The notes under the pieces: generated by a model | Database searches by the model: none | Told to the model about the DNA's origin: nothing | Seen by the model: the letters and a program-made list of their open reading frames with translations, nothing else | Part shown: one piece after another, positions 9,343 through 18,667 of the stretch | Layout of the letters: each line of letters opens with the position of its first letter | Numbering within the stretch: the stretch's first letter is position 1 | Source: Pelosinus sp. UFO1 | GTDB lineage: Bacteria > Bacillota > Negativicutes > DSM-13327 | Length of the DNA: 64,000 nt | Assembly (NCBI RefSeq): GCF_000725345.1 | Contig: NZ_CP008852.1 | Coordinates: 2,906,001 to 2,970,000, forward strand | Direction of reading: 5' to 3' | Position numbers and translations under genes: made by a program

Positions 9343-11637
9343 ATGGATATTCCTAAATACACACTCGCCTTCGCCATTACAGCATTACTTAGCACCAATT
9401 ACTTTATTCCTCTTGCCTGGGCTAACGATATACACCTGCCGGCTTTACAAATCGCCTATGAACAAAACCCTTATAATGAGCAAGCGGCCTACGACTATGC
9501 CTTAGCCCTAGCTCGCAATGAGCAATTCCCTTTGTCATTGAACCTATTTAAGCAGCTGTCTGCAAATAGTACGAATCCGAATATACTATTTGACTATGCC
9601 ACCGTGTTAGCATGGTCAGGAGATAATAGGGGCGCAATCTCACTATATGAAGACCAAATACTTCATCTTGAGAGGGTACCCCTATATGTTAAAAAGAACA
9701 TAGCCGGTGCCTACTACAAGCTGGCAAAATTCAAAGAAGCATACCTACTCTATCATGAAGTTGGTGCAGCTGGAGATCGCCAGGCTAGGCGCTGGGAAGC
9801 GGAAGCCTTGATGCACATAAATGATTTCGCCCTCGGAAATAAAATCTATGATCAGCTTATATTTGAAGATCCAACTGATATTGAAACTTATGTTAGCCGC
9901 GGGTCAATGCTGATTTTAGCTGGTGACCCAGTAACTGCTGCCATTGATGTAACGAGAGCACTCCAGTTAATACCTGCTGGTCAGGAAGGTAACCCAGAGC
10001 GTCAATTACGCAATGAGATGTCTATTGCTTTTATACAACATGGTGATTACAGCAGGGGCATCCTGCTATTACAACCAACAATAACCGATGGTTCTGCTAG
10101 TATGAAAATGCAATCAAATTATATTTATGCCCTAAGATTAAACAATGATTATAAGCTAGCAATTCAGGAAGCAACCAAACTTTGGACAGACCTCAGCCTA
10201 GTACCGGATTTTGGTTTGCAAGCCCTAGCTGATTCCTATCTTCGCTCAGCACAACTGCAAAAAGCGATATCAATATACAATTTAATTCTCCAGCGAGGCA
10301 ATGAGGGAACCAATTTAAAGTCTGTAAAATTAAGTTTAGCTTATGCCTATGTAAAATCTGGCAACCGAAGTAAAGGGTTGTCTCTCTATGATGAAATACT
10401 ATCTGCCCATCCTGACTTGGCCTATATAGTAGCAGAAGACGCTGCTTCTTTTATAGAAAGTAACGAATTTCTCACGGGTAAAATGTTATATAAAAAACTA
10501 ATTGCTGTTTTTCCAAATGATGTATTGTATCGAAAACAATTCGCTTATGCCTTATCCGAAAAGTATATGCCCCGAGAATCCTATGAGCAATATAAGGCCT
10601 TAAGTACACTGAAAGATGGTAATCTTGTTGGATTATCAGGTATCGTTAGCACAGCTCTAGCAGTAGGCGATTATAAAACAGCAGATACAGCACTTGATTC
10701 TCTTGAAGAAAGCTATTCCTATAGTCCTATTACAGATCAAGCAAGTAAACGGTATGAGGCTCGCCCCAAAGGCAGTATTGAATATAATTACCAGGTAGAA
10801 AGTGATTATAAAAACAACAACACAATAATAGCGGAACTTACGGCCAAGCTCCATATAAGGGGACGGTTCTCTCTATTAGCAGGGGCAAATAGGAATATCA
10901 TGAACAACGGAGTAAACTCCGCTACTTTACAAACCAATTCTTTTGGTCTCAAATACCAAGACACCAGGCAAGATGCTACCATTTGGCTAGACAATTATCG
11001 TTTTACTAACCTATTTACCGGTTATCGCTTCTTTGCCAATCACTATTTTAATGACAATTCTGTAGTGGGGTTAAAAGTAGAACGTGCTCCCATAAAAGAT
11101 CTAAAATCACTACTGTTGCCTATTATGTCTACTAATTATCAAGTAAGCTTTCATCGCCAATTGGGTCTTAAAGATCAGTATAACGTTGCTTTCGCCTCTT
11201 CCAATTACAGTGACAGCAATGTTTCGGAAACCTATGGAGTAAATTTAGAACACACTATGTTTTCAAATGAGAAAAAAACTCTAACCTGGTTTACATCTTT
11301 TGACCGAATTAATTACAAATACCAGGAAATAAAAGGTCAACCTTTGACCTATGAGCCTCCAACCGTTCGAGAAGCCTATGTTATAGGATTTAAAGAACGC
11401 TGGACTCTTGAAAAGAACTCTTGGAATGCAAATTTCAGAGCTGTTTGGGATCGAGATCGCCCTGAAGCATTTGCCTTTTCACCGAGCGTTGGTGTAGAGT
11501 TTAACCACCAATTTTCACCGAACAAAGTGCTCGTTGCAGGACTTGAGTATGGCTTTCATAATACCCTACCTACAAGCATAAACACTCTAGGCATTGGGTA
11601 TAAACAATCTTACCTTTATTACCGAGTGAATTGGTAG
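9343..11637 (+). CDS. pgaA: PgaA-like outer-membrane exporter of poly-beta-1,6-GlcNAc
   Basis: 764 residues: signal peptide (cut after LPLAWA-like residues near 27), then TPR-like helical repeats to about residue 450 (YDYALALARNEQ, YANAYAYVKSG-type units), then a beta-barrel of about 300 residues ending in YYRVNW. This TPR-plus-barrel plan is that of PgaA, which conveys partly deacetylated PNAG through the outer membrane. E. coli PgaA is about 807 residues. The terminal Trp fits outer-membrane targeting. It has its own GAGGAG site and runs into pgaB. Confidence 0.85.
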   Translation: MDIPKYTLAFAITALLSTNYFIPLAWANDIHLPALQIAYEQNPYNEQAAYDYALALARNEQFPLSLNLFKQLSANSTNPNILFDYATVLAWSGDNRGAISLYEDQILHLERVPLYVKKNIAGAYYKLAKFKEAYLLYHEVGAAGDRQARRWEAEALMHINDFALGNKIYDQLIFEDPTDIETYVSRGSMLILAGDPVTAAIDVTRALQLIPAGQEGNPERQLRNEMSIAFIQHGDYSRGILLLQPTITDGSASMKMQSNYIYALRLNNDYKLAIQEATKLWTDLSLVPDFGLQALADSYLRSAQLQKAISIYNLILQRGNEGTNLKSVKLSLAYAYVKSGNRSKGLSLYDEILSAHPDLAYIVAEDAASFIESNEFLTGKMLYKKLIAVFPNDVLYRKQFAYALSEKYMPRESYEQYKALSTLKDGNLVGLSGIVSTALAVGDYKTADTALDSLEESYSYSPITDQASKRYEARPKGSIEYNYQVESDYKNNNTIIAELTAKLHIRGRFSLLAGANRNIMNNGVNSATLQTNSFGLKYQDTRQDATIWLDNYRFTNLFTGYRFFANHYFNDNSVVGLKVERAPIKDLKSLLLPIMSTNYQVSFHRQLGLKDQYNVAFASSNYSDSNVSETYGVNLEHTMFSNEKKTLTWFTSFDRINYKYQEIKGQPLTYEPPTVREAYVIGFKERWTLEKNSWNANFRAVWDRDRPEAFAFSPSVGVEFNHQFSPNKVLVAGLEYGFHNTLPTSINTLGIGYKQSYLYYRVNW

Positions 11638-11672
11638 TTCGCTGCCCCCAGTCTAGGAAAGGAGAACCAGAT

Positions 11673-13523
11673 ATGGTGCCTAATCTCTTGCTTACCACAG
11701 CTTTATCCTTACTGTTTTTTTTATCGTTTACAAGCCCAGTTATTGCAGCAGAGGAAAATGGTGTTATGATTCTTTGTTATCATGATGTTGTGGAACACCC
11801 CTACAACACCTTTACGATTACTCCCAATACGTTGAAAGAACACTTTGAATTTCTCAAGAAGAATGGCTACCATCCTATATCATTAGATCAATATCTTGAG
11901 GCCTCTACGCAGGGTACCCCTTTACCCAATAAGCCTATTTTACTTACTTTTGATGATGGTTATCTATCACTTTACACTAAGGTATATCCACTACTTAAAG
12001 AATATAATTACCCTGCAGTCTCGGCCATTGTTACCTCTTGGACAGACTATGCTCCACCGGATGTAGGAGAGGTAATAACATGGGGACAAATACGGGAAAT
12101 GGAAAAGTCGGGATTAATTTCTTTTGCATCTCATACTCACCAATCTCATCGCTCCGCCATAATGAACCCCCAAGGTGATAGTGGAAAGATGACAGAAACC
12201 TTACAATATATTCACGGACAATATGAATCTATTGATATCTATCATCAACGTATACAAAGTGATTTAAAACAAAGCCAGACCGTCTTTGAAAAGGAGCTCG
12301 GACACAAGGTAAAAGCGATTGCTTGGCCTTATGGCAGTTACACGAAATCTGCAATTGACATTGCCCAGAAAGAAGGTTTTACCTTGTTTTTAGGGCTAGA
12401 TGACGTTTTTAACTCTTTAACTCCCTCCAGCATGACAAATGCCCGTCGAGGAATTATAGAAACAAATTTGACAGGAGACAAATTTGCTAATTTTCTAAAA
12501 TCAGGTACTCATACATCCAAACAAATGATGGCTGCGCAACTTGACATTGATCTTATTTATGATCCATTAAGTGCTAGCGAAACGGAAAATAATCTTGCCC
12601 TAGCAATTGAATCTTTGCGTGCTGCCGAAATAAATACAATCTTTTTACAAGGATTTAGTGATATAAATGGGAATGGGAACATCGAAAGTGTTTATTTTTA
12701 TACTAAAGAAGCTCCTGTTCGAGCTGACATTTTCAGTCATATCGCTGCAAAACTCCGTAAAGAAGGATTTATAGTTTATGCTTGGATGCCCACCTTGGCC
12801 TGCCAATGGCTGTTAAAAGATCGACCAGAAGATACAGTTATTGCTTACTCAGACAAAGGGAAGGGTTGGTACAATCGAGCAACATCATTTAGTCCAGAGG
12901 TACAAACACATTTAGAAGCACTATTTAGTGACCTAGCAGCTTATAGTTACATTGACGGTATCTTATTTCAAGATGACTTATATCTTAACGACTATGAGGA
13001 TTTTTCACCAGCAGCAAAGAGATCCTTTTATAATTCTACAGGTCTAGCATTAACTCCTGAAATCTTACAAGACAGTGAAACCCAAGCCCAATGGGCACAA
13101 ATCAAAACAAAGGCTTTAACAGATCTAACTAAAAAACTTATCGTAGCGATGAAGCAGTATCGCCCTTATCTAGCAACAGCACGTAATTTATACCCTACCA
13201 TTATAACTGAGCCTCAATCTGAATTTTGGTTGTCCCAAAATTATGATCAATACCTCACCACTTACGATTACACCATTGTTATGGCTTACCCCTATATGGA
13301 AAAGCAGTATGATAAGCCCCTTGTCTGGTTAGGCCAGCTTGCAGATACGGCTTTAAAAAATAAAGTCAATACCTCTAAAGTAGTCTTTAAGCTACAAACC
13401 TACGACTGGCATAAAAAACAATGGCTTAGTGTCAGGGAATTACAGCAGCAGGTTGCTACTTTAAAAAGCAAGCATGTCATTCATTTTGCTTTTTATCCTG
13501 AAAATATATTTTCATCACCATAA
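11673..13523 (+). CDS. pgaB: PgaB-like poly-beta-1,6-GlcNAc N-deacetylase
   Basis: Periplasmic enzyme that partly deacetylates PNAG for export. Signal peptide at residues 1-26 (ending VIAA); polysaccharide-deacetylase (NodB) domain with D94-D95 in LTFDDGY and metal histidines in H154-T-H156-QSH159; the C-terminal half (from ~residue 300) is the PgaB glycosidase-like domain. Product length is 616 against ~670 in E. coli; I see no lipobox cysteine. A frame open from a TTG at 11631 overlaps the pgaA stop, but ATG 11673 follows AGGAAAGGAGA and begins the signal peptide, so I choose it. Confidence 0.9.
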   Translation: MVPNLLLTTALSLLFFLSFTSPVIAAEENGVMILCYHDVVEHPYNTFTITPNTLKEHFEFLKKNGYHPISLDQYLEASTQGTPLPNKPILLTFDDGYLSLYTKVYPLLKEYNYPAVSAIVTSWTDYAPPDVGEVITWGQIREMEKSGLISFASHTHQSHRSAIMNPQGDSGKMTETLQYIHGQYESIDIYHQRIQSDLKQSQTVFEKELGHKVKAIAWPYGSYTKSAIDIAQKEGFTLFLGLDDVFNSLTPSSMTNARRGIIETNLTGDKFANFLKSGTHTSKQMMAAQLDIDLIYDPLSASETENNLALAIESLRAAEINTIFLQGFSDINGNGNIESVYFYTKEAPVRADIFSHIAAKLRKEGFIVYAWMPTLACQWLLKDRPEDTVIAYSDKGKGWYNRATSFSPEVQTHLEALFSDLAAYSYIDGILFQDDLYLNDYEDFSPAAKRSFYNSTGLALTPEILQDSETQAQWAQIKTKALTDLTKKLIVAMKQYRPYLATARNLYPTIITEPQSEFWLSQNYDQYLTTYDYTIVMAYPYMEKQYDKPLVWLGQLADTALKNKVNTSKVVFKLQTYDWHKKQWLSVRELQQQVATLKSKHVIHFAFYPENIFSSP

Positions 13524-13554
13524 TCCACCCCACCCAAAGAAAAAGGAGCTTCTT

Positions 13555-14799
13555 ATGCTTACTAGCACAATAATTACTTTTTTTATAAACTTTCTTTTCT
13601 ACTACCCTTTCGCTATGAGCATACTTTGGACATTGGGTGCATTGTTCTTTTATTTTCGGCGTGAACATAACAAAAGCCGTGAAGCACCGATATTTGATCA
13701 ATATCCGTTTGTATCTGTTCTTATTCCTGCCCACAATGAAGAAATCTCAATTTCTAGCACGATTTTTAGTATCTTATCATCGAATTACCCGAATTTTGAG
13801 GTGATTGTCGTAGATGATGGCAGTATTGATAAAACACCTGCTATATTGGAAGAAATGGTGGACCGTTACCCCAAACTGCGCTTCCTGCGGCTACAAGAAA
13901 ATAGAGGGAAACCTACTGCACTACGTTATGGAACCTTAGCAAGTCGTGGAGATATTATTCTTACCATCGATGCAGATGCCCATCTCGATGCTGACGCAAT
14001 CCATTGGATGGTTGGTCACTTTTTAAGTGGTCCTAGGGTAGGCGCGGTTACAGGAAACCCTAGAGTACGAAACCGCACTACTTTACTAGCGAAAATTCAA
14101 GTAGGTGAATACTCGTCTATTATTGGTATGATTAAACGAACTCAGCGAATCTTAGGCAAGGTATTAACTGTCTCAGGTGTCATTGTTGCATTTCGTAAGC
14201 AAGCCCTCTTGGATGTAGATCTTTGGGACATTGATATGATTACTGATGATATTAATATTACTTGGAAGCTAGAAAAACGATTTTGGGATATTCGCTATGA
14301 ACCCAATGCCCTGTGCTGGATTTTAGTGCCAGAAAGTTTATCAGGTCTATGGAAGCAACGAGTCCGCTGGGCCCAAGGAGGCGGTGAAGTCATTCGGCGT
14401 CATATTAACATTTGGACAGATTGGCGCCAGCGCCGTATGTGGCCTGTATATCTTGAATATGTAACATCTGTCATGTGGTCCTACACCTATGTTACTTTTC
14501 TGTCCCTATGGATTCTAAGCTTACTATTCCCGTTTATGAATCTTCATGCTATGAGTTTACTTCCTGGTTGGAAGGGGTCTCTATTGGTTTTGATTTCAGT
14601 TATACAATTTAGTGCGGCACTTTATATCGATAAACGTTATGAAAAAGGCCTTTTTAAATATGTATTTTGGGTAATATGGTATCCTTGGGTTTACTGGATT
14701 ATTACTGCATTCGCCACAGTCAAAGCTACACCGACTGCCCTTTTTCGTAAAATGGGGACCCCTGCAACATGGGTGAGCCCAGATCGAGGTTTATCCTAA
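13555..14799 (+). CDS. pgaC: PgaC-like poly-beta-1,6-GlcNAc synthase (GT2)
   Basis: Processive inner-membrane glycosyltransferase polymerising UDP-GlcNAc. In the 414-residue product: N-terminal membrane segment(s) at residues 8-35; GT2 motifs DDGS 87-90, DADA 139-142, TDD 230-232 (acceptor/base region) and QRVRW 268-272; then C-terminal membrane segments. The frame reaches upstream into pgaB, but ATG 13555 follows AAAGGAG and gives the family start. E. coli PgaC is 441 residues. It acts together with PgaD, normally under c-di-GMP control; no diguanylate cyclase is in the window. Confidence 0.93.
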   Translation: MLTSTIITFFINFLFYYPFAMSILWTLGALFFYFRREHNKSREAPIFDQYPFVSVLIPAHNEEISISSTIFSILSSNYPNFEVIVVDDGSIDKTPAILEEMVDRYPKLRFLRLQENRGKPTALRYGTLASRGDIILTIDADAHLDADAIHWMVGHFLSGPRVGAVTGNPRVRNRTTLLAKIQVGEYSSIIGMIKRTQRILGKVLTVSGVIVAFRKQALLDVDLWDIDMITDDINITWKLEKRFWDIRYEPNALCWILVPESLSGLWKQRVRWAQGGGEVIRRHINIWTDWRQRRMWPVYLEYVTSVMWSYTYVTFLSLWILSLLFPFMNLHAMSLLPGWKGSLLVLISVIQFSAALYIDKRYEKGLFKYVFWVIWYPWVYWIITAFATVKATPTALFRKMGTPATWVSPDRGLS

Positions 14800-14853
14800 A
14801 ATATTTTTTGAGGTGTTAAGGCCAGCATTGCTAGCATCTTCGGGGGTGATAAA

Positions 14854-15423
14854 ATAGGTAGTCACTTACTAATCAATAAACCACAACTAAAGAGTTTCTT
14901 ACTACGTATTTTAGAAACTTTTTTTTCCGCATTATTTTGGATATTCTTTCTTTACTTCTGCTATCCATTACTAATTGCTACTTTTTCCATATTTATGGAC
15001 CATTGGTATATTTTAGACTTTTCTCCCTACTCATCGCCCAAACCCACTCTCGAAATGATGCTATATACCTTTATCTTTGCTCTATTTATTCTTATTTTAC
15101 TAATAAGCTGGTCATCATGGAATTATTTGTGTTATGGCTGCTTAGATCGTCGCACCCCCCCTGCTACGGTTCCCAACTCCAAATTAGCCCTGGCCTTTAA
15201 TATACCACTAGAAACTATTATCAATGCCCGTGACGCCAAATATGCGTTAATTACACCAGCACAGTTTACGTTTACCCTTACCCTGCTAAAAAGATTATCA
15301 TCAACCTCTCCTTGTTTATACTTGGAAAGAGTAAGTCCCTTGCCTTGGAAGAAGCTAAATGATGCTTCACTGAAAACAAAGACACTCTATTTCCCTACAC
15401 TTCACAGAAAGTTGATAGAATAG
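14854..15423 (+). CDS. pgaD: PgaD-like subunit of PNAG synthase, with apparent non-canonical start
   Basis: Small inner-membrane partner of PgaC. The frame codes two hydrophobic segments (FFSALFWIFFLYFCYPLL and LYTFIFALFILILLISW) and then a soluble tail, the PgaD plan (E. coli 137 residues; 189 here). The frame is open from 14812, yet has no ATG, GTG or TTG until ATG 14995, which would remove the first membrane segment. An ATA at 14854 lies about six bases after GGGGGTG, just where PgaD-like sequence (LLINKPQ) begins. Either AUA (or an AUU further up at 14827) is used, or the gene is damaged or miscalled at one base. Confidence 0.7.
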   Translation: MGSHLLINKPQLKSFLLRILETFFSALFWIFFLYFCYPLLIATFSIFMDHWYILDFSPYSSPKPTLEMMLYTFIFALFILILLISWSSWNYLCYGCLDRRTPPATVPNSKLALAFNIPLETIINARDAKYALITPAQFTFTLTLLKRLSSTSPCLYLERVSPLPWKKLNDASLKTKTLYFPTLHRKLIE

Positions 15424-15464
15424 AAAAAACTATCTTATGTTATCACGTAAGATAGTTTTTTCTA
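15422..15464 (+). terminator. Terminator of the pga operon (possibly bidirectional)
   Basis: AAAAAACTATCTTA-tgttatcacg-TAAGATAGTTTTTT, immediately after pgaD and before the convergent hemerythrin gene; U-tracts on both strands. Confidence 0.9.
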
Positions 15465-15495
15465 TTGCTATTCAAATTTTCATTCAACAGCTTCT

Positions 15496-15915
15496 TTAGT
15501 TTATGCCGCTATCATTAAAGAACTTTCCATAACTTTTATCGCGAACCATAATATGTTTCGTAATCCACTCTTTAAGAAACATAAAGGTAGGAAAAGACAG
15601 AGCGACTACTCCTTCGTTGTGCTGTTCTAAAAATTTATTTACTTCTTGTATATAATACTCATGTTCCTTTTTATGCTCTACATATTGAGGGAAATTAAAC
15701 TTTATCATTAATTCTTCTTCTGCTGTAAAATGATACTTCACATATTCTAACAATTCTACTAATGTCTGATGTGTTAAAGCCCTCTCCTCTTCCAAGTCTT
15801 CACACTCAAATACTTGCTTATAAACCCCATTAAATAAATCAATTAATTTCTTATGGTCATTGTCAAATTCTTGCACATTTGTAGAATATGCTTCATCCCA
15901 TTTAAAAAATGCCAT
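15496..15915 (-). CDS. Bacteriohemerythrin
   Basis: Single-domain diiron O2-binding protein of 139 residues. All metal ligands of the family are visible with normal spacing: H21, H62, E66, H81, H85, H121 and D126. Oxygen scavenging or sensing is the usual role in anaerobes. ATG 15915 follows AAGGAGGA by a good spacing, so I prefer it to a start 14 codons upstream. The 349 bases between this gene and the next one (15958-16306) hold an imperfect inverted repeat near 16229-16260 and AT-rich promoter-like sequence, nothing else I recognise. Confidence 0.92.
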   Translation of the reverse strand: MAFFKWDEAYSTNVQEFDNDHKKLIDLFNGVYKQVFECEDLEEERALTHQTLVELLEYVKYHFTAEEELMIKFNFPQYVEHKKEHEYYIQEVNKFLEQHNEGVVALSFPTFMFLKEWITKHIMVRDKSYGKFFNDSGIN

Positions 15916-16306
15916 CTTTATTCCTCCTTTCCACCATGCTTTCTTTCTCTCTCTCATTCGCCTGAAAATCCTTAGTTCCCTGCTTGACCACTTTATTTTA
16001 TGCCTAAAATTGTAATGATATCATCTAGTTATACCATTAAAAATAATACAGTAATATTTTAGTAATGACCACATGTTAATTCAACAGTTGCTATTTGACG
16101 TAAAAAAAGCAAGCCTGATATTCTCTATTACCCTAATTTATTAAAGCAACAATAGGGCAATACGGCTTTCTAGTTTGATTTTATAATAAAAGACTCTTTT
16201 ACTCAAATCGTTATGGGGCTAAGTATTATATGAAGAAAAGTTTTTGAAGACTTTTCATATATCTTTTGGACATAATAAAAGTAAGATCTAAAGAAGGAGG
16301 TACTAT

Positions 16307-16519
16307 ATGACTAAGAGACATATCAAAGAATGGTCAGAAATTAACCAAATCGTCCCAAAACTACCCGATGATAAACGGCAAATTTTGTACCAAGAATTGA
16401 AACGTTCCGGACAAGTTGAAAACCCCATTAATTATACCGAAACGCATCTCGAGGGCGGTGATGCAGATGATGAATACAGACGGACAGACAGACAGACAGG
16501 CAAGCCAGATCTAGAGTAA
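16307..16519 (+). CDS. Small hydrophilic protein of unknown function
   Basis: 70 residues, charged, no membrane segment, preceded by a perfect GAAGGAGGT site. I do not recognise the family. The helical N-terminal part (HIKEWSEIN...DDKRQILYQELKRSG) may be a small fold; the C-terminal tail is coded by a GACA tetranucleotide repeat (see 16476-16500). It has its own terminator, so it is probably a real monocistronic gene. Confidence 0.7.
   Translation: MTKRHIKEWSEINQIVPKLPDDKRQILYQELKRSGQVENPINYTETHLEGGDADDEYRRTDRQTGKPDLE
16476..16500 (+). repeat. GACA tetranucleotide microsatellite inside the 3' end of the small gene
   Basis: ACAGACGGACAGACAGACAG: about five units of GACA with one interruption. 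Unit gain or loss would shift the frame of the last ~13 codons. Confidence 0.7.
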
Positions 16520-16552
16520 GCTTTGGGTCAAGAATGGTTGTGAAGTAAAAAG

Positions 16553-16599
16553 GGAAAAGCCAGTAACGCACTGCCAATACGTTGCTGGCTTTTTTCTGT
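16553..16599 (+). terminator. Terminator after the small hydrophilic protein
   Basis: AAAAGCCAGTAACG-loop-CGTTGCTGGCTTTTTTCT. Confidence 0.9.
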
Positions 16600-16725
16600 A
16601 GCAGATCCAATACTACTGACGCACTTTTGAAATGCAGAAATGTAGAGAAACCTTTTCTCCATGACACATTGAAATAAACTTTTTTACAAAAAAATAATTT
16701 TTTTCAATTTTTAAAAAGAAATCTC

Positions 16726-16754
16726 TTTACTTTTTTTCTAATTTGGCGTATAGT
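16726..16754 (+). promoter_or_regulatory. Probable promoter with long 5' leader for the zinc-ribbon gene
   Basis: TTTACT, 17 bases, TATAGT. Transcription would start near 16761, leaving a leader of about 115 bases before ATG 16878, with AATGA-aattc-TCATT at about 16824-16838. No known riboswitch recognised. Confidence 0.45.
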
Positions 16755-16877
16755 TTAGAAGCACTCAAATAGATCGATTGGGGCTGACATCCGTCCTTGT
16801 TAAAGGTTACTTTAATAAGAGACAATGAAATTCTCATTACCTATTTTAGTAACAGATTTTAGGAGGCTATACAAAAC

Positions 16878-17171
16878 ATGACTCAAGACAAAACTTTAAC
16901 TTGCCGCGATTGCGCAGACCAATTCGTATTCTCAGCTTCAGAACAAGATTTCTTCGCTGAAAAAGGTTTCACCAACGAACCAGGACGTTGCCCTTCATGT
17001 AGAGCAGCTCACAAACAAAGAAATGGTAACGGTGGCCGTAACAGCAACTACCAACAACGCGAAATGCATGACGCTACTTGCGCTTCATGTGGTGTTGAAA
17101 CACAAGTTCCTTTCCGTCCAAGCGGCGACCGTCCTGTATATTGCAGAGATTGCTTTAGCCAGAACCGCTAG
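16878..17171 (+). CDS. Double zinc-ribbon protein (CxxC-x20-CxxC type)
   Basis: 97 residues with two zinc-ribbon units: CRDC (residues 9-12) paired with CPSC (about 38-41), and CASC (about 69-72) paired with CRDC (about 89-92); a basic Gln/Asn/Gly/Arg linker joins them. This matches small probable zinc-binding proteins annotated in many Firmicutes, of unknown function; the basic linker suggests nucleic-acid contact (inference). Codon use is biased and the AGGAGG site is strong, so it is probably well expressed. Confidence 0.85.
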   Translation: MTQDKTLTCRDCADQFVFSASEQDFFAEKGFTNEPGRCPSCRAAHKQRNGNGGRNSNYQQREMHDATCASCGVETQVPFRPSGDRPVYCRDCFSQNR

Positions 17172-17177
17172 GATGTC

Positions 17178-17216
17178 AGAAAGTCCCTGTCTTATGACAG
17201 GGGCTTTTTTTATTTT
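17178..17216 (+). terminator. Terminator of the zinc-ribbon gene
   Basis: GTCCCTGTC-ttat-GACAGGGGC followed by TTTTTTTATTTT. The remaining ~310 bases to the next gene show no further gene or RNA I can support. Confidence 0.9.
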
Positions 17217-17527
17217 CGACTTATTTTTTTTGCTACTAATTTATCATTGATTTTTTATTTATGAGCAAACAGTAGTTAACTCTTCTAGTTTATACAATGA
17301 AAGCGAAGAATCCTAGCACTGAAACCAAAGAAAAAACTCGTAAAACCTCCCCTCATTACACAGTTGAAACTTTTGAACTCATTCTCCATCGACCAATAAT
17401 TAACTAATAATTCTATAAAAATAGCAAGTACTATGGTACAATTCTAATGTAGTCCCAAAACATATATGAGCATTCTTAACCAATATTTCAAATATTACTA
17501 CAAGGGACAGCACATGGAGGTTTCATC

Positions 17528-18667
17528 TTGGCGAAAGAACATACTATTGATATACCTGCCCATTGTAATATTTATTGCAATGCAGCATTAAGAACATTAC
17601 GAGTTTGTTTTAGTGAACCCTCAGATGGCATAAATGATGATACTGGAATTTTACTATTAATTCCAGGTTTTGGGGCAGATTTAAATTCAAACGTTTATAA
17701 AAAGATGCGAGAAATATTTGCTGATCAATATAATCTTATAACAATACAATGTGATTATTTCGGTCAAGAGTATATGCAAGAACCAGTTAACATGAGATTT
17801 GACATAGTCCGTTTTCTAGAAGATTTATCCTTTAAAAATCCAAAGTTGATTATAAATGAATCAACTTTAAGTGCGGATGTTATACAAGATCTGGCGTATA
17901 AGTATAATATTACAATTTTTCGTACTAGTAATTTTAACGAAACAATTGAAAATTTTAATGATATGGGCCTAATGCAAACTTTAGATAATTTAACAGCTAT
18001 CTTAGCAGTGATAGCTATTTTAAATGATAATAAATTAATTTTTAATGCAAAAAAAATCATAGCTTATGGTCATTCCCATGGCGCTTATTTAGGCTATTTG
18101 TGCAACGCATTTGCCCCCACACTTTTTTCACTGCTCATTGATAATTCAGCTTGGCTATTTCCCCGTTATTTAAACCCTGAAACACCAAGAACTATAGTAG
18201 ACATGATAGCTTCTAAAGATGAAACATATGTGTGTACATATATTTCATCTTTAGCAGCCCAGCTTTCACAGGATAAAGAATTATTAGAACTACCTTTATT
18301 ATACAAACAATTCAATAATAATTGTATAATAAGTTCTTTTCACGGAACTACCGATACCCTAATATCCTGTACTGACAAAAAAGTTTATTGTTCCTCTATA
18401 CCATTTTGCCAGTACAATGAAATTTCAGCGGCAGATATTGATGGTGTAATATTTCGTTCTACAAACCATGGATTAGATGCGGATTTTTTAGAGTTTTTCC
18501 ACTATAATATGGCACGCTATAAAGATCAATTCAGTACTTCTTCTAAAATTCTACTTCCAGACGTAGTTTTTAAAACAACTCAATTTACTTATGAGGTAGA
18601 CTATTCAATAGGGTTTCCTAATTTGATTATAAAAGGAGAACATTCAGGCAGGAATAAGGCCTTCTGA
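17528..18667 (+). CDS. DUF2920-like alpha/beta-hydrolase
   Basis: 379 residues, cytoplasmic. Alpha/beta-hydrolase features: oxyanion-region PGFGAD (residues 46-51), nucleophile elbow GHSHG with S183, acid candidate D276 in FHGTTDTLIS, and His candidate H314 in STNHGLD. This arrangement resembles DUF2920, a family otherwise noted near flagellin-glycosylation genes in Campylobacter; none are visible here. The TTG start is supported by GGAGG eight bases upstream. It is noticeably AT-richer than its neighbours, which would fit lateral acquisition. Substrate unknown. Confidence 0.7.
   Translation: MAKEHTIDIPAHCNIYCNAALRTLRVCFSEPSDGINDDTGILLLIPGFGADLNSNVYKKMREIFADQYNLITIQCDYFGQEYMQEPVNMRFDIVRFLEDLSFKNPKLIINESTLSADVIQDLAYKYNITIFRTSNFNETIENFNDMGLMQTLDNLTAILAVIAILNDNKLIFNAKKIIAYGHSHGAYLGYLCNAFAPTLFSLLIDNSAWLFPRYLNPETPRTIVDMIASKDETYVCTYISSLAAQLSQDKELLELPLLYKQFNNNCIISSFHGTTDTLISCTDKKVYCSSIPFCQYNEISAADIDGVIFRSTNHGLDADFLEFFHYNMARYKDQFSTSSKILLPDVVFKTTQFTYEVDYSIGFPNLIIKGEHSGRNKAF

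Noticed and set aside
14937-15200. 87-residue frame overlapping pgaD
   Set aside because: It is a shadow in another frame of the PgaD-like coding sequence.
17297-17407. 36-codon frame before the DUF2920-like gene
   Set aside because: No ribosome site and no recognisable composition or family.
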